This document shows positions 18,300-30,085 of a stretch of DNA of 64,000 nt, piece by piece (positions within the stretch are counted from its first letter, which is position 1; every line of letters starts with the position of its first letter). The notes beneath the pieces are model-generated. The model saw only the letters and a program-made list of their open reading frames with translations. It ran no database searches and was not told where the DNA came from. Origin of the DNA: Delftia tsuruhatensis (lineage in GTDB: Bacteria; Pseudomonadota; Gammaproteobacteria; Burkholderiales; Burkholderiaceae_C); NCBI RefSeq assembly GCF_903815225.1, contig NZ_LR813084.1, positions 310,001 to 374,000 of the forward strand, in the 5' to 3' direction. Both the position numbers and the translations under genes were made by a program.

Positions 18300-19913
18300 C
18301 GGCGACCGCAACACCCTGCGGTACTGCATGGCCTCGGCCACATGCCCGACCTCGATGGCCTCGCTGCCGGCCAGGTCGGCGATGGTGCGCGCCACCTTGA
18401 GCGCGCGGTGGGTGCTGCGTGCCGACCAGCCCAGGCGTGCAGCGGCCTTGTGGGCGAAGGCCAGGGCTTCGGGCGACAGGCCCAGGTGCTCGTCCAGGGC
18501 CTGGCCCTGGAGCTGGTGGTTGGCGCCGCCCTGGCGCTGCACGGCCAGCGCGCGGGCCTGGACCACGCGCTCGCGCACGGTCTCGCTGCTTTCGCCGCTG
18601 CGCGCGGCCAGCAGTTCCTGCGGGGGCAGGGCGCCGACCTCCACATGCAGGTCGATGCGGTCCAGCAGCGGGCCGCTGATGCGTGCCTGGTAGCGCGCCA
18701 CCTTGTCGGGCGTGCAGCGGCAGCGCTGCACGGTCGAACCCCAGTGGCCGCAGGGACAGGGGTTCATGGCCGCCACGAGCTGGAAGCGCGCGGGAAACTC
18801 GCAGCGCTGGGCTGCCCGGGCGATCGTGATCTGGCCCGTCTCCAGCGGCTCGCGCAGCGCCTCCAGCGCACTGCGCGCGAACTCGGGGAATTCATCGAGG
18901 AAGAGCACGCCATGGTGGGACTGCGAGATCTCGCCGGGGCGCGGCGGAGAGCCTCCGCCCACCAGGGCCACGGCGCTGGCCGTATGGTGCGGGCTGGCCG
19001 TGGGGCGCTGGCGCCAGCGTTCGGGCGTGAAGCGGCCGGCCAGGCTGGCGATGGCGGCGGCCTCCAGCGCCTCGTCGTCGCTCATGGGGGGCAGCAGATC
19101 GGCGAAGCGCTGGGCCAGCATGGACTTGCCCGAGCCCGGCGGTCCCACCAGCAGCAGGCCGTGGCCCCCGGCCGCCGCGATCTCCAGCGCGCGCCGTGCC
19201 TGGGCCTGGCCGCGCACCTCGGCCAGGTCGAGCCCGCTGCGCACGGCTGTGGCGGGCTGCGGTTGCACCGCGTGCCAGCCCGGTCCCGTGCAAGGCCGGG
19301 GGGGCCCGGCGGCGGCCTCATCTGCCGGCTCCTCCCCGGTGCCCTGGCCTGCGGCGTTTTCGCTCTCCGCCGCCGGCTCCGGGGCATGGGCCGCGCGTGC
19401 GATGAAGCGGCGCACCACGTCGAGCAGGTGGTGGGCGCAGAACACCTGGGCCGAGGGCACGAAGGCCGCCTCCTGCGCGCTGCCCGGCGGCAGCACCAGG
19501 CAGGCGCCATCCTGCTGGCGGTGCAGGGCCAGGGCCGTGGCCAGCGCGCCGCGCACCGGCCGCAGCGCACCCGACAGCGACAGCTCGCCCGCGAATTCGT
19601 AGCGCTCCAGGGCCTGTCCGTCGATCTGGCCGCTGGCCGCGAGGATGCCCAGCGCGATAGGAAGGTCGAAGCGCCCCGAGTCCTTGGGCAGGTCGGCCGG
19701 CGCGAGGTTGACGATGATGCGCTTGTTGCTCGGGAATTCCAGCCCCGAATTCAGCAGCGCCGAGCGCACGCGCTCGCGTGCCTCCTTGACCTCGACATCG
19801 GCCAGGCCCACCAGCGTGAACGACGGCAGGCCGTTGGCCAGATGCACTTCCACGGTGACGCGCGGGGCGGCCAGCCCCAGCAGCGCACGACTTTGAACCA
19901 GGGCCAGACCCAT
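18294..19913 (-). CDS. comM: YifB/ComM family Mg-chelatase-like AAA+ ATPase
   Basis: 539-residue helicase-type AAA+ protein that promotes branch migration during natural transformation. An N-terminal Lon-protease-like domain (about 1-175) precedes Walker A GPPGSGKS (about 270), Walker B GVLFLDEFPEF, and an Mg-chelatase C-terminal region with NPCPCGHWG and a zinc-like CRCTP. A low-complexity linker rich in Ala/Glu/Pro (about 190-235) makes it longer than the usual ~500 residues. GAGGTGCCC precedes the ATG at 19913; the upstream frame to 20009 looks non-coding. Confidence 0.93.
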   Translation of the reverse strand: MGLALVQSRALLGLAAPRVTVEVHLANGLPSFTLVGLADVEVKEARERVRSALLNSGLEFPSNKRIIVNLAPADLPKDSGRFDLPIALGILAASGQIDGQALERYEFAGELSLSGALRPVRGALATALALHRQQDGACLVLPPGSAQEAAFVPSAQVFCAHHLLDVVRRFIARAAHAPEPAAESENAAGQGTGEEPADEAAAGPPRPCTGPGWHAVQPQPATAVRSGLDLAEVRGQAQARRALEIAAAGGHGLLLVGPPGSGKSMLAQRFADLLPPMSDDEALEAAAIASLAGRFTPERWRQRPTASPHHTASAVALVGGGSPPRPGEISQSHHGVLFLDEFPEFARSALEALREPLETGQITIARAAQRCEFPARFQLVAAMNPCPCGHWGSTVQRCRCTPDKVARYQARISGPLLDRIDLHVEVGALPPQELLAARSGESSETVRERVVQARALAVQRQGGANHQLQGQALDEHLGLSPEALAFAHKAAARLGWSARSTHRALKVARTIADLAGSEAIEVGHVAEAMQYRRVLRSPS

Positions 19914-20323
19914 GGGCACCTCGCAGGAACGGCAGACAGACAAAGAGGCCGCAAGCTGTGTCGCGGCCCATCGGCCAGTATGGGCAGGGTCTGGCGGTTT
20001 GAAATGCATCGGCGCTCAATTTCAGACTATTCTGACCTTCGTGACCTGAAAATCAGACAGATGGCCGGTTGAGCGCGGGTTCCATCCGCCGCGAATGTCG
20101 CCATGGGCATGCGCATCGTCGGCTTCTTCATCGGGCCGCGCAGAGCCTCTGACCGCCATCGGCGTCTCGGGCCCCTTTCCCGGCTTTCGCGGGCACGTAA
20201 GTGCGACACGGGATTGAAGTACTGACGCGGTACCGGAGGGCTGCGTTCGCCGGAGAAAGGGAATCCCTGGGGCACTGCAGGCCAGCGACACCATGCCGCA
20301 GGAGACCTTGGCACAGCTTCTTC
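19914..20323. other. Intergenic region without recognisable gene
   Basis: About 410 bases between the divergent comM start and the acyl-CoA ligase stop. It contains small inverted repeats (CTGA-AAA-TCAG near 20047) that may belong to the comM promoter. I see no convincing gene. Confidence 0.5.
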
Positions 20324-21967
20324 TCACCGGCGCTTTTTCTTCAGGTCGCGCAGATCCACCGCGCCCGGCGCCTGGCGAGGATCGGTGCCACCAGGGAAGA
20401 TGGCGTGCTTCTGGATCTTCTGCGTGCCCGTGGTCGGGATGCGTTCCACGAAGCAGATCCAGCCCGGCGGCTTGTAGTAGGCCAGCTGGGAATCGCAGTG
20501 GGCGAACAGCGCCCGGGCCGCGTCCGCGTGCAGGCCCGGGTCCAGGCCGGGCTGCAGTACCACGCAGGCCAGGACTTCCTCTTCGCGGATGTCGTCGGGC
20601 ACGGCCATCACGGCGGCCTGCTGCACCCAGGGGTGGGTGAGCAGGGTGGCCTCGACCTCGGCGGCGGCGATGTTCTCGCCCGAGCGGCGGATGATGTTCT
20701 TGCGCCGGTCCACGAAATGCAGCATGCCCCCGCCGTCCTGCGTGACCAGGTCGCCGGTGTGGAACCAGCCGCCGCGCCAGGCGTCCTCGGTGGCCTCGGG
20801 GTCGTCCAGGTAGCCGCTGAAGAAGTCCTGGCGCGGTGTCTCGGCCGAGTGGCGGATGACCAGCTCGCCGACCGTGCCGCGCGGCACCTCCTCGCCGGCC
20901 TCGTCCACCACCATCGCCTGCACGCCGGCCTCGGGCAGCGGGCGGCCGAAGGCGCGCGTGCCCACCTGGCGCGGCGCATGGCAGTCGACCAGGGCGCGGA
21001 CCATCTCGGTCATGCCCCACAGCTCCAGCAGCGGGAAGCCGAAGCGCGCTTCGAAAGCCGCATGCAGCTGCGGCTCGACCCCGGCGCCGAAGCCGAAGCG
21101 CACCGCATGCGCGCGGTCCTGGGCGGACGGCGGCTGGGCCATCAGCATCTGCACGATCACGCCCAGGTAGTGCACGACCGTGGCGCGTGTCTGGCGCACC
21201 TCCTGCCAGAAACGCAGCGGATGGAAGCGGTCGGACTGCACCTGGCAGCCGCCCGTGAGCAGCACGCAGAAAAAGGACAGGATGGAGGCGTTGACGTGGA
21301 ACAGCGGCAGCGGGTTGTAGATGCGCTCCTGTCCCTCCTGCAGCGTGGCCAGGCCGCCGCGCGTGGCGTAGGCCAGGCCCGAGGCCAGCTCGTAGCGGTG
21401 CGACAGCACGCAGCCCTTGGGCCGGCCCGTGGTGCCGCTGGTGTAGAGGATGCTGGCCGGCGTGTCGGCCTGCACGGCGCCGGCCTGGGCCGGCGTGGCG
21501 CAGCGGGGCAGGGGGGTCGTGTCCAGCGCCTGCAGCCCGGCCACGGCAGGGCGGTGCGCGCTCAGTTGCAGGGCCGCGTCCACATCGGCGCGGCGGCTGT
21601 GCAGCACCAGCAGCAGGTCGGGCCGGGCGTGGTCCACCAGGTAGGCGGTTTCGGGCGGGCGGTAGTCGGGGTTGATGGGCACGCAGCAGGCGCCCAGGCT
21701 GTTGAGCGCCAGCTTGTGCAGCAGGTGCTCGGGGCGGTTTTCCAGCAGCAGGCCGACGCGGTGGCCCAGTCCGTAGCCTGCGGCGGCATAGCGCCGGGCC
21801 AGCGCGCGCACGGTTTCGGCCGCCTGCGTGAACGAGATCTCGCGGCCTTCGCCGTCGTAGTCACGCTGCGGGTGGGCGGGAACGGCCAGCAGCGGGCGGT
21901 CGCCATAGCGTTCGGCGGCCCGCTCCAGGGCCTGGCCGATGGTGGTGTGGGGGTCGAGTTCAATCAT
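20324..21967 (-). CDS. AMP-forming acyl-CoA synthetase
   Basis: 547-residue ANL-superfamily adenylate-forming ligase. P-loop ILYTSGTTGRPKG (about 168-180), WGMTEM (A5 region), GWFHTGD (A7), RRKNIIRRSGENIAAAEVE (A8), and a C-terminal TGTQKIQKHAI with the A10 lysine. It activates a carboxylic acid to its CoA thioester. It is the last gene of the transporter operon, 17 bases after the GMC gene. Together with HMG-CoA reductase nearby this suggests CoA activation in a mevalonate/branched acid pathway, but the acid is unknown. Confidence 0.9.
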   Translation of the reverse strand: MIELDPHTTIGQALERAAERYGDRPLLAVPAHPQRDYDGEGREISFTQAAETVRALARRYAAAGYGLGHRVGLLLENRPEHLLHKLALNSLGACCVPINPDYRPPETAYLVDHARPDLLLVLHSRRADVDAALQLSAHRPAVAGLQALDTTPLPRCATPAQAGAVQADTPASILYTSGTTGRPKGCVLSHRYELASGLAYATRGGLATLQEGQERIYNPLPLFHVNASILSFFCVLLTGGCQVQSDRFHPLRFWQEVRQTRATVVHYLGVIVQMLMAQPPSAQDRAHAVRFGFGAGVEPQLHAAFEARFGFPLLELWGMTEMVRALVDCHAPRQVGTRAFGRPLPEAGVQAMVVDEAGEEVPRGTVGELVIRHSAETPRQDFFSGYLDDPEATEDAWRGGWFHTGDLVTQDGGGMLHFVDRRKNIIRRSGENIAAAEVEATLLTHPWVQQAAVMAVPDDIREEEVLACVVLQPGLDPGLHADAARALFAHCDSQLAYYKPPGWICFVERIPTTGTQKIQKHAIFPGGTDPRQAPGAVDLRDLKKKRR

Positions 21968-21984
21968 GTCGCTGGGTCATGGGG

Positions 21985-23619
21985 TCATGCCGCCGAGGCT
22001 CGGCGTGCATCTTCGAGGAGGAGATCGGCGGCCTTCTCGCCGATCATCATGGTGGCGGCGCAGGTGTTGGCGGACGGGATGTCGGGCATGACCGAGGCGT
22101 CGGCGATGCGCAGGCCCTGCAGGCCATGGACCCTGAGCCGCGCATCCACGACCGCGCCTGCATCATCGGCCGGCCCCATGCGCGCCGTGCCGTTGACATG
22201 GTAGGACGAGACGCCGAAGCGGCGGATGTAGTCCAGCAGCTCGTCATCGCGCTGCACGGCCACGCCGGGCAGGGTTTCGGCCTCGACGAAGGGCCGCAGG
22301 GCCTCGGTCTGCAGCAGCCGGCGTGCCAGCCGGGTGCCGTCCAGCAGCACGCGGCCGTCTTCCTCGTGCTCCAGGTAGCAAGGCTGGATCAGCGGGGCCT
22401 GCATCGGGTCCGCCGAGGCCAGGCGCACGCTGCCCATGCTCTGCGGCCGGTGCTGCCAGACGCCGCAGGTCATGCCGGGAAAGCGGTCCAGCTGCCCCAC
22501 GTAGCCGGCCCGGTAGCTGGCCGGGGTGAAGACCCCCTGCAGGTCGGGCCGCTGAAGCCCCGGCCGGGAGTGCCAGAACCAGTGCACCATGGACGGGCTC
22601 AGCGACAGCACATTGGGCCGTCCCAGGGCCCAGGCCGCGAGCTGCCCGGCCAGGCGCGGCATGCGCGCCAGCTCGTTGATGGTGACGGTGCCGCGCGTGC
22701 GGGCCACCAGGCGGATGCTGAAATGGTCCTTGAGATGCTCGCCCACGCCCGCCAGCGCATGGGCGACGGCCATGCCGTGGCGCTGCAGCAAGGCCGGCGG
22801 GCCGATGCCGGACAGTTGCAGCAGGTGGGGCGTGTTGATGGCGCCGGCACACAGCACCACCTCGCGGCGCGCCCGCACCGTGCGCTGCGTTGCGCCTTGC
22901 AGATAGGCCACGCCCGTGGCCCGACGGCCCTCCAGCAGGATGGCCGTGGCGCGTGCGCCGGTGCGCACCTCCAGGCCCTGGCCGCGCCGCAGCGCGGGGT
23001 GCAGGAAGGCGGTGGCCGTGCTCATGCGCCGCCCCTGGTGGATGGTGCGCTGGAAATAGCCGGCGCCGGCCTGGGTGGCTCCGTTGTAGTCGGGATTGCG
23101 CGGCATGCCCAGTTCCGCCGCGCCCGCGATGAAGGCCTCGTTGAGCGCATGCGTCCAGTCCGGCAGGGTCACCGGCAGCGGCCCGTGGCGACCGGCAAAG
23201 TCCTCGTCGGCCGGGCCGATGCGGCGCTCGGTGCGCTGGAAATAGGGCAGCAGCTCGGCAAAGCTCCAGCCCGGATTGCCGCGCGCGGCCCAGCCGTCAT
23301 AGTCGGCCGGCTGGCCCCGGTTGTAGACCAGGCCGTTGACAGCGGTGGAGCCCCCCAGCGTGCGCCCCTGGGGAATGGGAATGCGCCGGCCATCGGTCCA
23401 CGGCGTCGGCTCGCTGCTGAACTGCCAGGCGTAGCGCGGGTGGAAGACCACCTTGATGAACCCGGCCGGCAGGTGCAGGAACGGATGCCGGTCGGGTGGC
23501 CCCGCCTCCAGCACGCACACGCTGACCCCCGGCTCCTGCGCCAGCCGGCTGGCCACGATGGAACCCCCGGCACCGCTGCCGATGATGACGTAGTCAAAGC
23601 TTTCCATGCGCTGATCCAT
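21985..23619 (-). CDS. GMC family FAD oxidoreductase (alcohol/choline dehydrogenase-like)
   Basis: 544-residue flavoprotein. N-terminal FAD motif VIIGSGAGGSIVASRL (about 11-26), GMC signature GRTLGGSTAVNGLVYNRG (about 85-102), and a C-terminal active-site region SSYHVNGTARMG (about 477-488). It oxidises an alcohol group. ATGs at 23619 and 23607 are both possible; neither has a strong ribosome site. It lies between livF (50 bases) and the ligase (17 bases) in the operon, so it probably acts on the imported compound. Confidence 0.9.
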   Translation of the reverse strand: MDQRMESFDYVIIGSGAGGSIVASRLAQEPGVSVCVLEAGPPDRHPFLHLPAGFIKVVFHPRYAWQFSSEPTPWTDGRRIPIPQGRTLGGSTAVNGLVYNRGQPADYDGWAARGNPGWSFAELLPYFQRTERRIGPADEDFAGRHGPLPVTLPDWTHALNEAFIAGAAELGMPRNPDYNGATQAGAGYFQRTIHQGRRMSTATAFLHPALRRGQGLEVRTGARATAILLEGRRATGVAYLQGATQRTVRARREVVLCAGAINTPHLLQLSGIGPPALLQRHGMAVAHALAGVGEHLKDHFSIRLVARTRGTVTINELARMPRLAGQLAAWALGRPNVLSLSPSMVHWFWHSRPGLQRPDLQGVFTPASYRAGYVGQLDRFPGMTCGVWQHRPQSMGSVRLASADPMQAPLIQPCYLEHEEDGRVLLDGTRLARRLLQTEALRPFVEAETLPGVAVQRDDELLDYIRRFGVSSYHVNGTARMGPADDAGAVVDARLRVHGLQGLRIADASVMPDIPSANTCAATMMIGEKAADLLLEDARRASAA

Positions 23620-23669
23620 GAAGTATCGAATCGCTTGCCACAGGAGAAGGCGCGCAGCGCCCCAGGGGG

Positions 23670-24384
<715 letters not shown>

Positions 24385-24392
<8 letters not shown>

Positions 24393-26202
24393 GGCGGGCC
24401 TCCAGGGGCAGGGCAGTTTCGTCTTCTTGCTCATCGCTGCCCAGGTAGGCGGCGATGACGCGGGGGTTGCGCTGCACGTCCTGTGGCGCGCCTTCCGCGA
24501 TTTTTTCGCCGTAGTCCAGCACGATGACATGGTCGGAAATCGCCATCACCAGGTCCATGTGGTGCTCGATCAGCAGCACCGTGATGCCCAGGTCGCGGAT
24601 GCGCTGGATCACGCCGGCCAGGTCGTGCGTCTCCTGCGGGTTCAGGCCCGCGGCCGGCTCGTCCAGCAGCAGCAGGCGCGGATGGGTGGCCAGTGCGCGT
24701 GCCAGCTCCAGGCGGCGCTGCAGTCCGTAGGGCAGGCTGCCCGCCGTCTCATGGGCCTTGTCGTCCATACCCAGGAAGGCGAGGATCTGCAAGGCTTCGC
24801 CGCGCGCGGCGTCTTCCTCGCGCCGTGCGCCGGGCAGGCCCAGCAGGCAGCTGAAGAAGCCCTGGCGCAGCCGCGTGTGCAGGCCCAGCATGACGTTGTC
24901 CAGCACCGACATGTCGGCGAACAGGCGCAGGTTCTGGAAGGTGCGCCCCATGCCCAGGCGGCAGATGCGGTGCGGCGCCATGCCGGCCGTGCTGCGGCCG
25001 TTGAAGTCCATGCCGCCCCGGTCCGGCGCGATCACGCCGGACAGGATGTTGAGCAGCGTGGTCTTGCCCGCGCCATTGGGCCCGATCAGCGAATGCACAT
25101 GGCCGCTGCGCAGGCTCAGGTCCACGCCGTTGGTGGGCACCACGCCGCCGAAGGCCTTGTAGAGCTGGCGTGCCTCCAGCAGCGGGCTGTCGGCCACCGC
25201 GGCCTGCTGCGCCTGCAGGCGCCATGCGGCCACCGGCGCGGACAGCGCAGGCCTGCGGCGCAGCGCGGGCAGCAGCGCCCGGGCGGCCCGGCCCGGGGCG
25301 CCGGCCAGGCCGTCGCGCATGGCGTACAGCGCGAACAGCAGCAAGGCGCCGTAGGTGAAGTGCTGCACCTCGGGCCAGCGTGCCAGGAAGGCGTCCAGCA
25401 GCGTCAGCACGATGGCGCCCACCAGGGGGCCGTAGACCGAGCTGCCGCCGAACAGCACGATCAGCAGGAAGAAGATGGACAGGTTGAAGTGGATGAAGTC
25501 GGAGTTGATGTACTGGTTCTGCTGGGCAATCAGCGCTCCCGCCAGGCCGCAGGTGACGGCGCTGATCACGAAGGCCAGCAGCTTGAAGCGGTAGACCGAC
25601 ACGCCCACGCTCTCGGCGGCGATCTCGCCGGTGTTCACCGCCATGAAGGCCCGGCCGAACTTGCCGCGCAGCAGTGCGCGCAGCATGAGGTGGGCCGCCA
25701 GGCCCAGCGCGCCCGCGAACCAGACCCAGTGGCGCATCTCGAATGGCGCCCCGGCCATGGAGGGCGGCACCACGCCATAGATGCCCTGCTGGCCCGCGAA
25801 CACGTCCTGCCACTCCGACACCACCTTCTCCACCACGATGCCGAAGCCGATGGTGATCATGGCCAGCGCGGGCCCCTTGGCGCGCAGGGCCGGCAAGGCG
25901 ATGACCACGCCGAACAGGCCGGCCATGGCGCCCGCCGCCGCGAAGGCCGGCCAGGGGTTCCAGCCGGCGCGGGTGGTGAGCAGGGCCACGGTATAGGCGC
26001 CGACGGCGAACAGTCCCGCATGGCCCAGGGACTTCTGGCCCGTATAGCCCACCAGCACGTTCAGGCCCGACGCGGCCAGGTAGTTGACGGCGATGAGGAA
26101 GACGATCTTCAGGTAGAAGCCGTTGTCCGTGGCCAGCGGCAGCACGGCGATGAGCAGGGCGCAGGCGAGCACGCCCGCCAGATGTGCATGGCGCATTCCC
26201 AT
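24385..26202 (-). CDS. Fused ABC permease-ATPase (LivM-LivG)
   Basis: 605-residue fusion. Residues about 1-310 are a LivM-type permease with about 9-10 helices (LNVLVGYTGQKSLGHAGLFA is typical). Residues about 340-595 are a LivG ATPase: Walker A GPNGAGKT, a TFQNLRLF Q-loop, signature LPYGLQRRLELARAL and Walker B LLLDEPAAGLNPQE. The linker is Ala/Arg-rich. It starts 3 bases after the livH stop. Fusions of this kind are known, but separate genes are commoner. Confidence 0.92.
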
Positions 26203-26205
26203 GGC

Positions 26206-27126
26206 TTACACCTTCTCGGCGATGCGCCGGCCCAGCAGCCCTTCGGGCTTGATGGCCAGCACCAGGATGATGAGGACGAAGATGCTGATCTCGCGCAGCT
26301 CCGCATGCCACAGGCCGACCAGCGCCTCGATGAGGCCCAGGATGAAGCCGCCCAGCATGCAGCCGCGCGGACTGCCCAGGCCGCCGAAGATGGCGGCCGA
26401 AAAGGCCTTGAGCGCCAGCGTCAGGCCCATGAACACCGATGCCGTGGTGATGGGCGCGATCAGCAGGCCCGCCATTCCCGCCAGGGCCGAGCTGACCACG
26501 AAGGCCAGCACCACGATGGCCGTGACGTTGATGCCCATCAGCGTGGCGGCGGCGCCGCTGTGGGCCACGGCGCGCACGGCCTTGCCCAGGCGCGTTTTGC
26601 GCATGACCCAGTCCAGCGCCACCATGATGGCGATGCTGGCGCACAGCACCAGGATCTCCTGCGGCAGCACGCCCGCGCCGCCGATGCGGATCACCTCGTT
26701 GCCCAGCGGCGAAGGCAGGACCAGCGGCGAGGGCCCCCAGATGGCCAGCGCCGTGTTCTGGATGATGATGCCGAAGCCGATGGTGCTCATCACCCAGGCC
26801 AGCCCGCCCTGGCCGATGAAGGGCCGCACGGCCGCGTGGTACAGCAGCACGCCCAGCGCGCCGAGCACCACCACCGTCAGAAGCAGCGCCGCAACGTAGC
26901 GGGCCATGCCCACGTCCTGCGGCTGCAGCGTGGCGCCCAGGCCCTTGCCGGCCAGCAGCATCACGGCCGTCACGCCGACGAAGGCGCCCGCCACCAGGAA
27001 CTCGCCCTGGCCGAAGTTGAAGGTGCGCGTGGTGCTGTGCGTGATGTTGAAGCCCAGGGCCACCAGCGCATAGATGCTGCCCAGGGCCAGTCCGCTGAAC
27101 AGCGCCTGGAGAATGCTTGCCGTCAT
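26206..27126 (-). CDS. ABC transporter permease, LivH type
   Basis: 306-residue inner-membrane permease with about eight hydrophobic helices. YALVALGFNITHSTTRTFNF (about 19-38) and the GGLGSPRGCMLGGF motif (about 249-262, the permease-ATPase contact region) are typical LivH. It is preceded by the binding-protein gene (19 bases) and followed by livMG (3 bases). Confidence 0.92.
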   Translation of the reverse strand: MTASILQALFSGLALGSIYALVALGFNITHSTTRTFNFGQGEFLVAGAFVGVTAVMLLAGKGLGATLQPQDVGMARYVAALLLTVVVLGALGVLLYHAAVRPFIGQGGLAWVMSTIGFGIIIQNTALAIWGPSPLVLPSPLGNEVIRIGGAGVLPQEILVLCASIAIMVALDWVMRKTRLGKAVRAVAHSGAAATLMGINVTAIVVLAFVVSSALAGMAGLLIAPITTASVFMGLTLALKAFSAAIFGGLGSPRGCMLGGFILGLIEALVGLWHAELREISIFVLIILVLAIKPEGLLGRRIAEKV

Positions 27127-27145
27127 GTGCTGTCGGTCCGGGGAT

Positions 27146-28345
27146 TCAGCGCTTGAGGTCGGCGGCAGTCAGCGCCTGGGTCACCGCATCCTCGTAGCGC
27201 GCGGGGGCGCCGTTCTTCCAGCGCGCCAGGTAGAAGTCCGAGACGGACAGGCCTTCGTGCCGGGTCTTGCTGAAAGGCCTGTCATAGGTCTTGATCACGC
27301 CCTGCACGCCGCTGACGCTCTCCAGCGCGGCGGCCACCTTCTCGCCGTCGGTGCTGTTGGCCTGCTTCATGGCGGCGGCGATCAGCATCACCGCGTCATA
27401 GGCCTGGGCCGCGCAGGGGAAGGTGGTCATCTCGGGGAATTTCCTGCGCACGCGCTCGCCCAGCGCGCGCGTCCTGGCATTGGTGTCCTCGGTGGTGGAG
27501 GCGGCCAGGATCAGGTGCTCGGACAGCCTGGCGCCCGCCATCTTGGGCAGCAGGCCGCTGAGGTTGCCCCAGGTGCCCAGGGTGGTGGGCAGGTAGTTGA
27601 TCTTTTCCATGCTGCGCAGCACCTGGGCCGTGCCGTCGGCGATGCCGTAGACGATGACCGTGTCGGCGCCGGCGGCCTTGATCTTGGACAGCTGCGAGGT
27701 GATGTCCGTGTCCTTGGGGCCGTATTTCTCGACCGCCACGGGCTTGACGCCGTGCAGCGCCAGCACCTCGGTGGCGTCCTTGATGCCGCCCTGGCCATAG
27801 CCCGTGGAGTCGGCGAGGATGGCGATCTTGCCGGCCTTGGACGACTTGACCGCATAGGCGCCCAGCAGGGCCACCTGCTCGCGGTCCACCATGGAGACGC
27901 GGAACAGGTAGTTCTGCGCCTGGCCGGCATAGCGCGTGGTGATCTCGGTGCCGGTGGCGATGGGCACCACCACGGGAATCTTCTTTTGCTGGGGAATGTG
28001 CAGCCAGGCCAGGGCATTGCCCGAGTTGGCCGGACCCACGACGGCGCTGACCTTTTCGTTGTCGATCAGCTCGGTCATGTTCTGGATCGACTTGGGCGGC
28101 GTGCCCAGGTCGTCGCGGACCACGGCGACCAGCTTGCGGCCCAGCACGCCGCCGGACTGGTTGATGTCCTCGATGGCTGCCTCGAACCCCCAGCGCGCGG
28201 CCAGGCCCAGCTCGGCCACGCCGCTGGCCGACAGGTCGGCATTGAAGCCGATCCTGATGTCCTGGGCCCGTGCCTGGAAGGCCGCCGCGGCCAGCACGGT
28301 GGCCAGGGCCAGGGCCTTGCATTTCCCGAGAATGAATGTGCGCAT
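27146..28345 (-). CDS. ABC transporter substrate-binding protein (peripla_BP_6), first gene of operon
   Basis: 399-residue periplasmic protein. Signal peptide with hydrophobic ALALATVLAAAAFQARAQ, mature start DIRIGFNADLSASGVAELGL. It resembles LivK/amide-binding proteins. AGGAGACAAGCAC precedes the ATG at 28345. The upstream region carries the MocR-type operator (28427-28450), so the whole six-gene operon should share control with the HMG-CoA reductase. The ligand is unknown; mevalonate or a relative is the inference from context. Confidence 0.92.
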   Translation of the reverse strand: MRTFILGKCKALALATVLAAAAFQARAQDIRIGFNADLSASGVAELGLAARWGFEAAIEDINQSGGVLGRKLVAVVRDDLGTPPKSIQNMTELIDNEKVSAVVGPANSGNALAWLHIPQQKKIPVVVPIATGTEITTRYAGQAQNYLFRVSMVDREQVALLGAYAVKSSKAGKIAILADSTGYGQGGIKDATEVLALHGVKPVAVEKYGPKDTDITSQLSKIKAAGADTVIVYGIADGTAQVLRSMEKINYLPTTLGTWGNLSGLLPKMAGARLSEHLILAASTTEDTNARTRALGERVRRKFPEMTTFPCAAQAYDAVMLIAAAMKQANSTDGEKVAAALESVSGVQGVIKTYDRPFSKTRHEGLSVSDFYLARWKNGAPARYEDAVTQALTAADLKR

Positions 28346-28683
28346 GTGCTTGTCTCCTGTCGCGTGCCTGGCCGGGGCCGGTCCCGGCCGGGCGCCTCGG
28401 TGGGCGCTGTGCAGACTGTAGGTGGGCTGTACCTGTCGCAGGGGGTACAGTTTGCGAGGACAGTGGCGGGGCCGGCAGGGGTTTTCCTGGGGGCCGTGCA
28501 CCGGCTCAACGCGCCTGCAGTCCTTCGAGCGCCGCGCGAAAGCGCTCGTGCTGCACGCAGTGCACGTTGTAGCGGGCCCAGCGAGCAAGGCACAGGAGGC
28601 TGCGCAGACTGTACCCATCGCCCGGCGCATGGCCCACCCCGGCTTACCCGCAAGCCGCTGCGCCGTTGCGCTGCTGGGCGCCT
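28346..28683. other. Promoter region with operator, plus possible gene remnant
   Basis: 338 bases between the binding-protein start and the HMG-CoA reductase stop. The left part holds the operator. A minus-strand frame (28506-28643) without a start codon ends in LARWARYNVHC...ALEGLQAR-stop and looks protein-like, possibly the tail of a deleted gene. Confidence 0.4.
28427..28450. promoter_or_regulatory. MocR-type operator A, upstream of transporter operon
   Basis: CTGTACC-N10-GGTACAG, a perfect 7-bp inverted repeat. Flanking GACTGTAGG (28414) and ACAGTG (28460) recur with identical spacing around operator B at 30016. The minus-strand TACAGT could be a -10. It lies 82-105 bases before the binding-protein start. 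Confidence 0.75.
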
Positions 28684-29973
<1,290 letters not shown>

Positions 29974-30015
29974 GGGCGGCATCTCCTGGGATCTGGTCGC
30001 CGGACTGTAGGCAAG

Positions 30016-30039
30016 CCGTACCGTTTGAAAAAGGTACAG
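30016..30039. promoter_or_regulatory. MocR-type operator B, between HMG-CoA reductase and regulator
   Basis: CCGTACC-N10-GGTACAG, one mismatch from operator A, with GACTGTAGG (30003) and ACAGTG (30049) at exactly the same offsets. It lies in the 112-base divergent region, where it could control both mvaA and the regulator itself. Confidence 0.75.
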
Positions 30040-30085
30040 TTTCGGGGAACAGTGCGCCGCGCACTGGCGCATCCAGGGAGGACCC

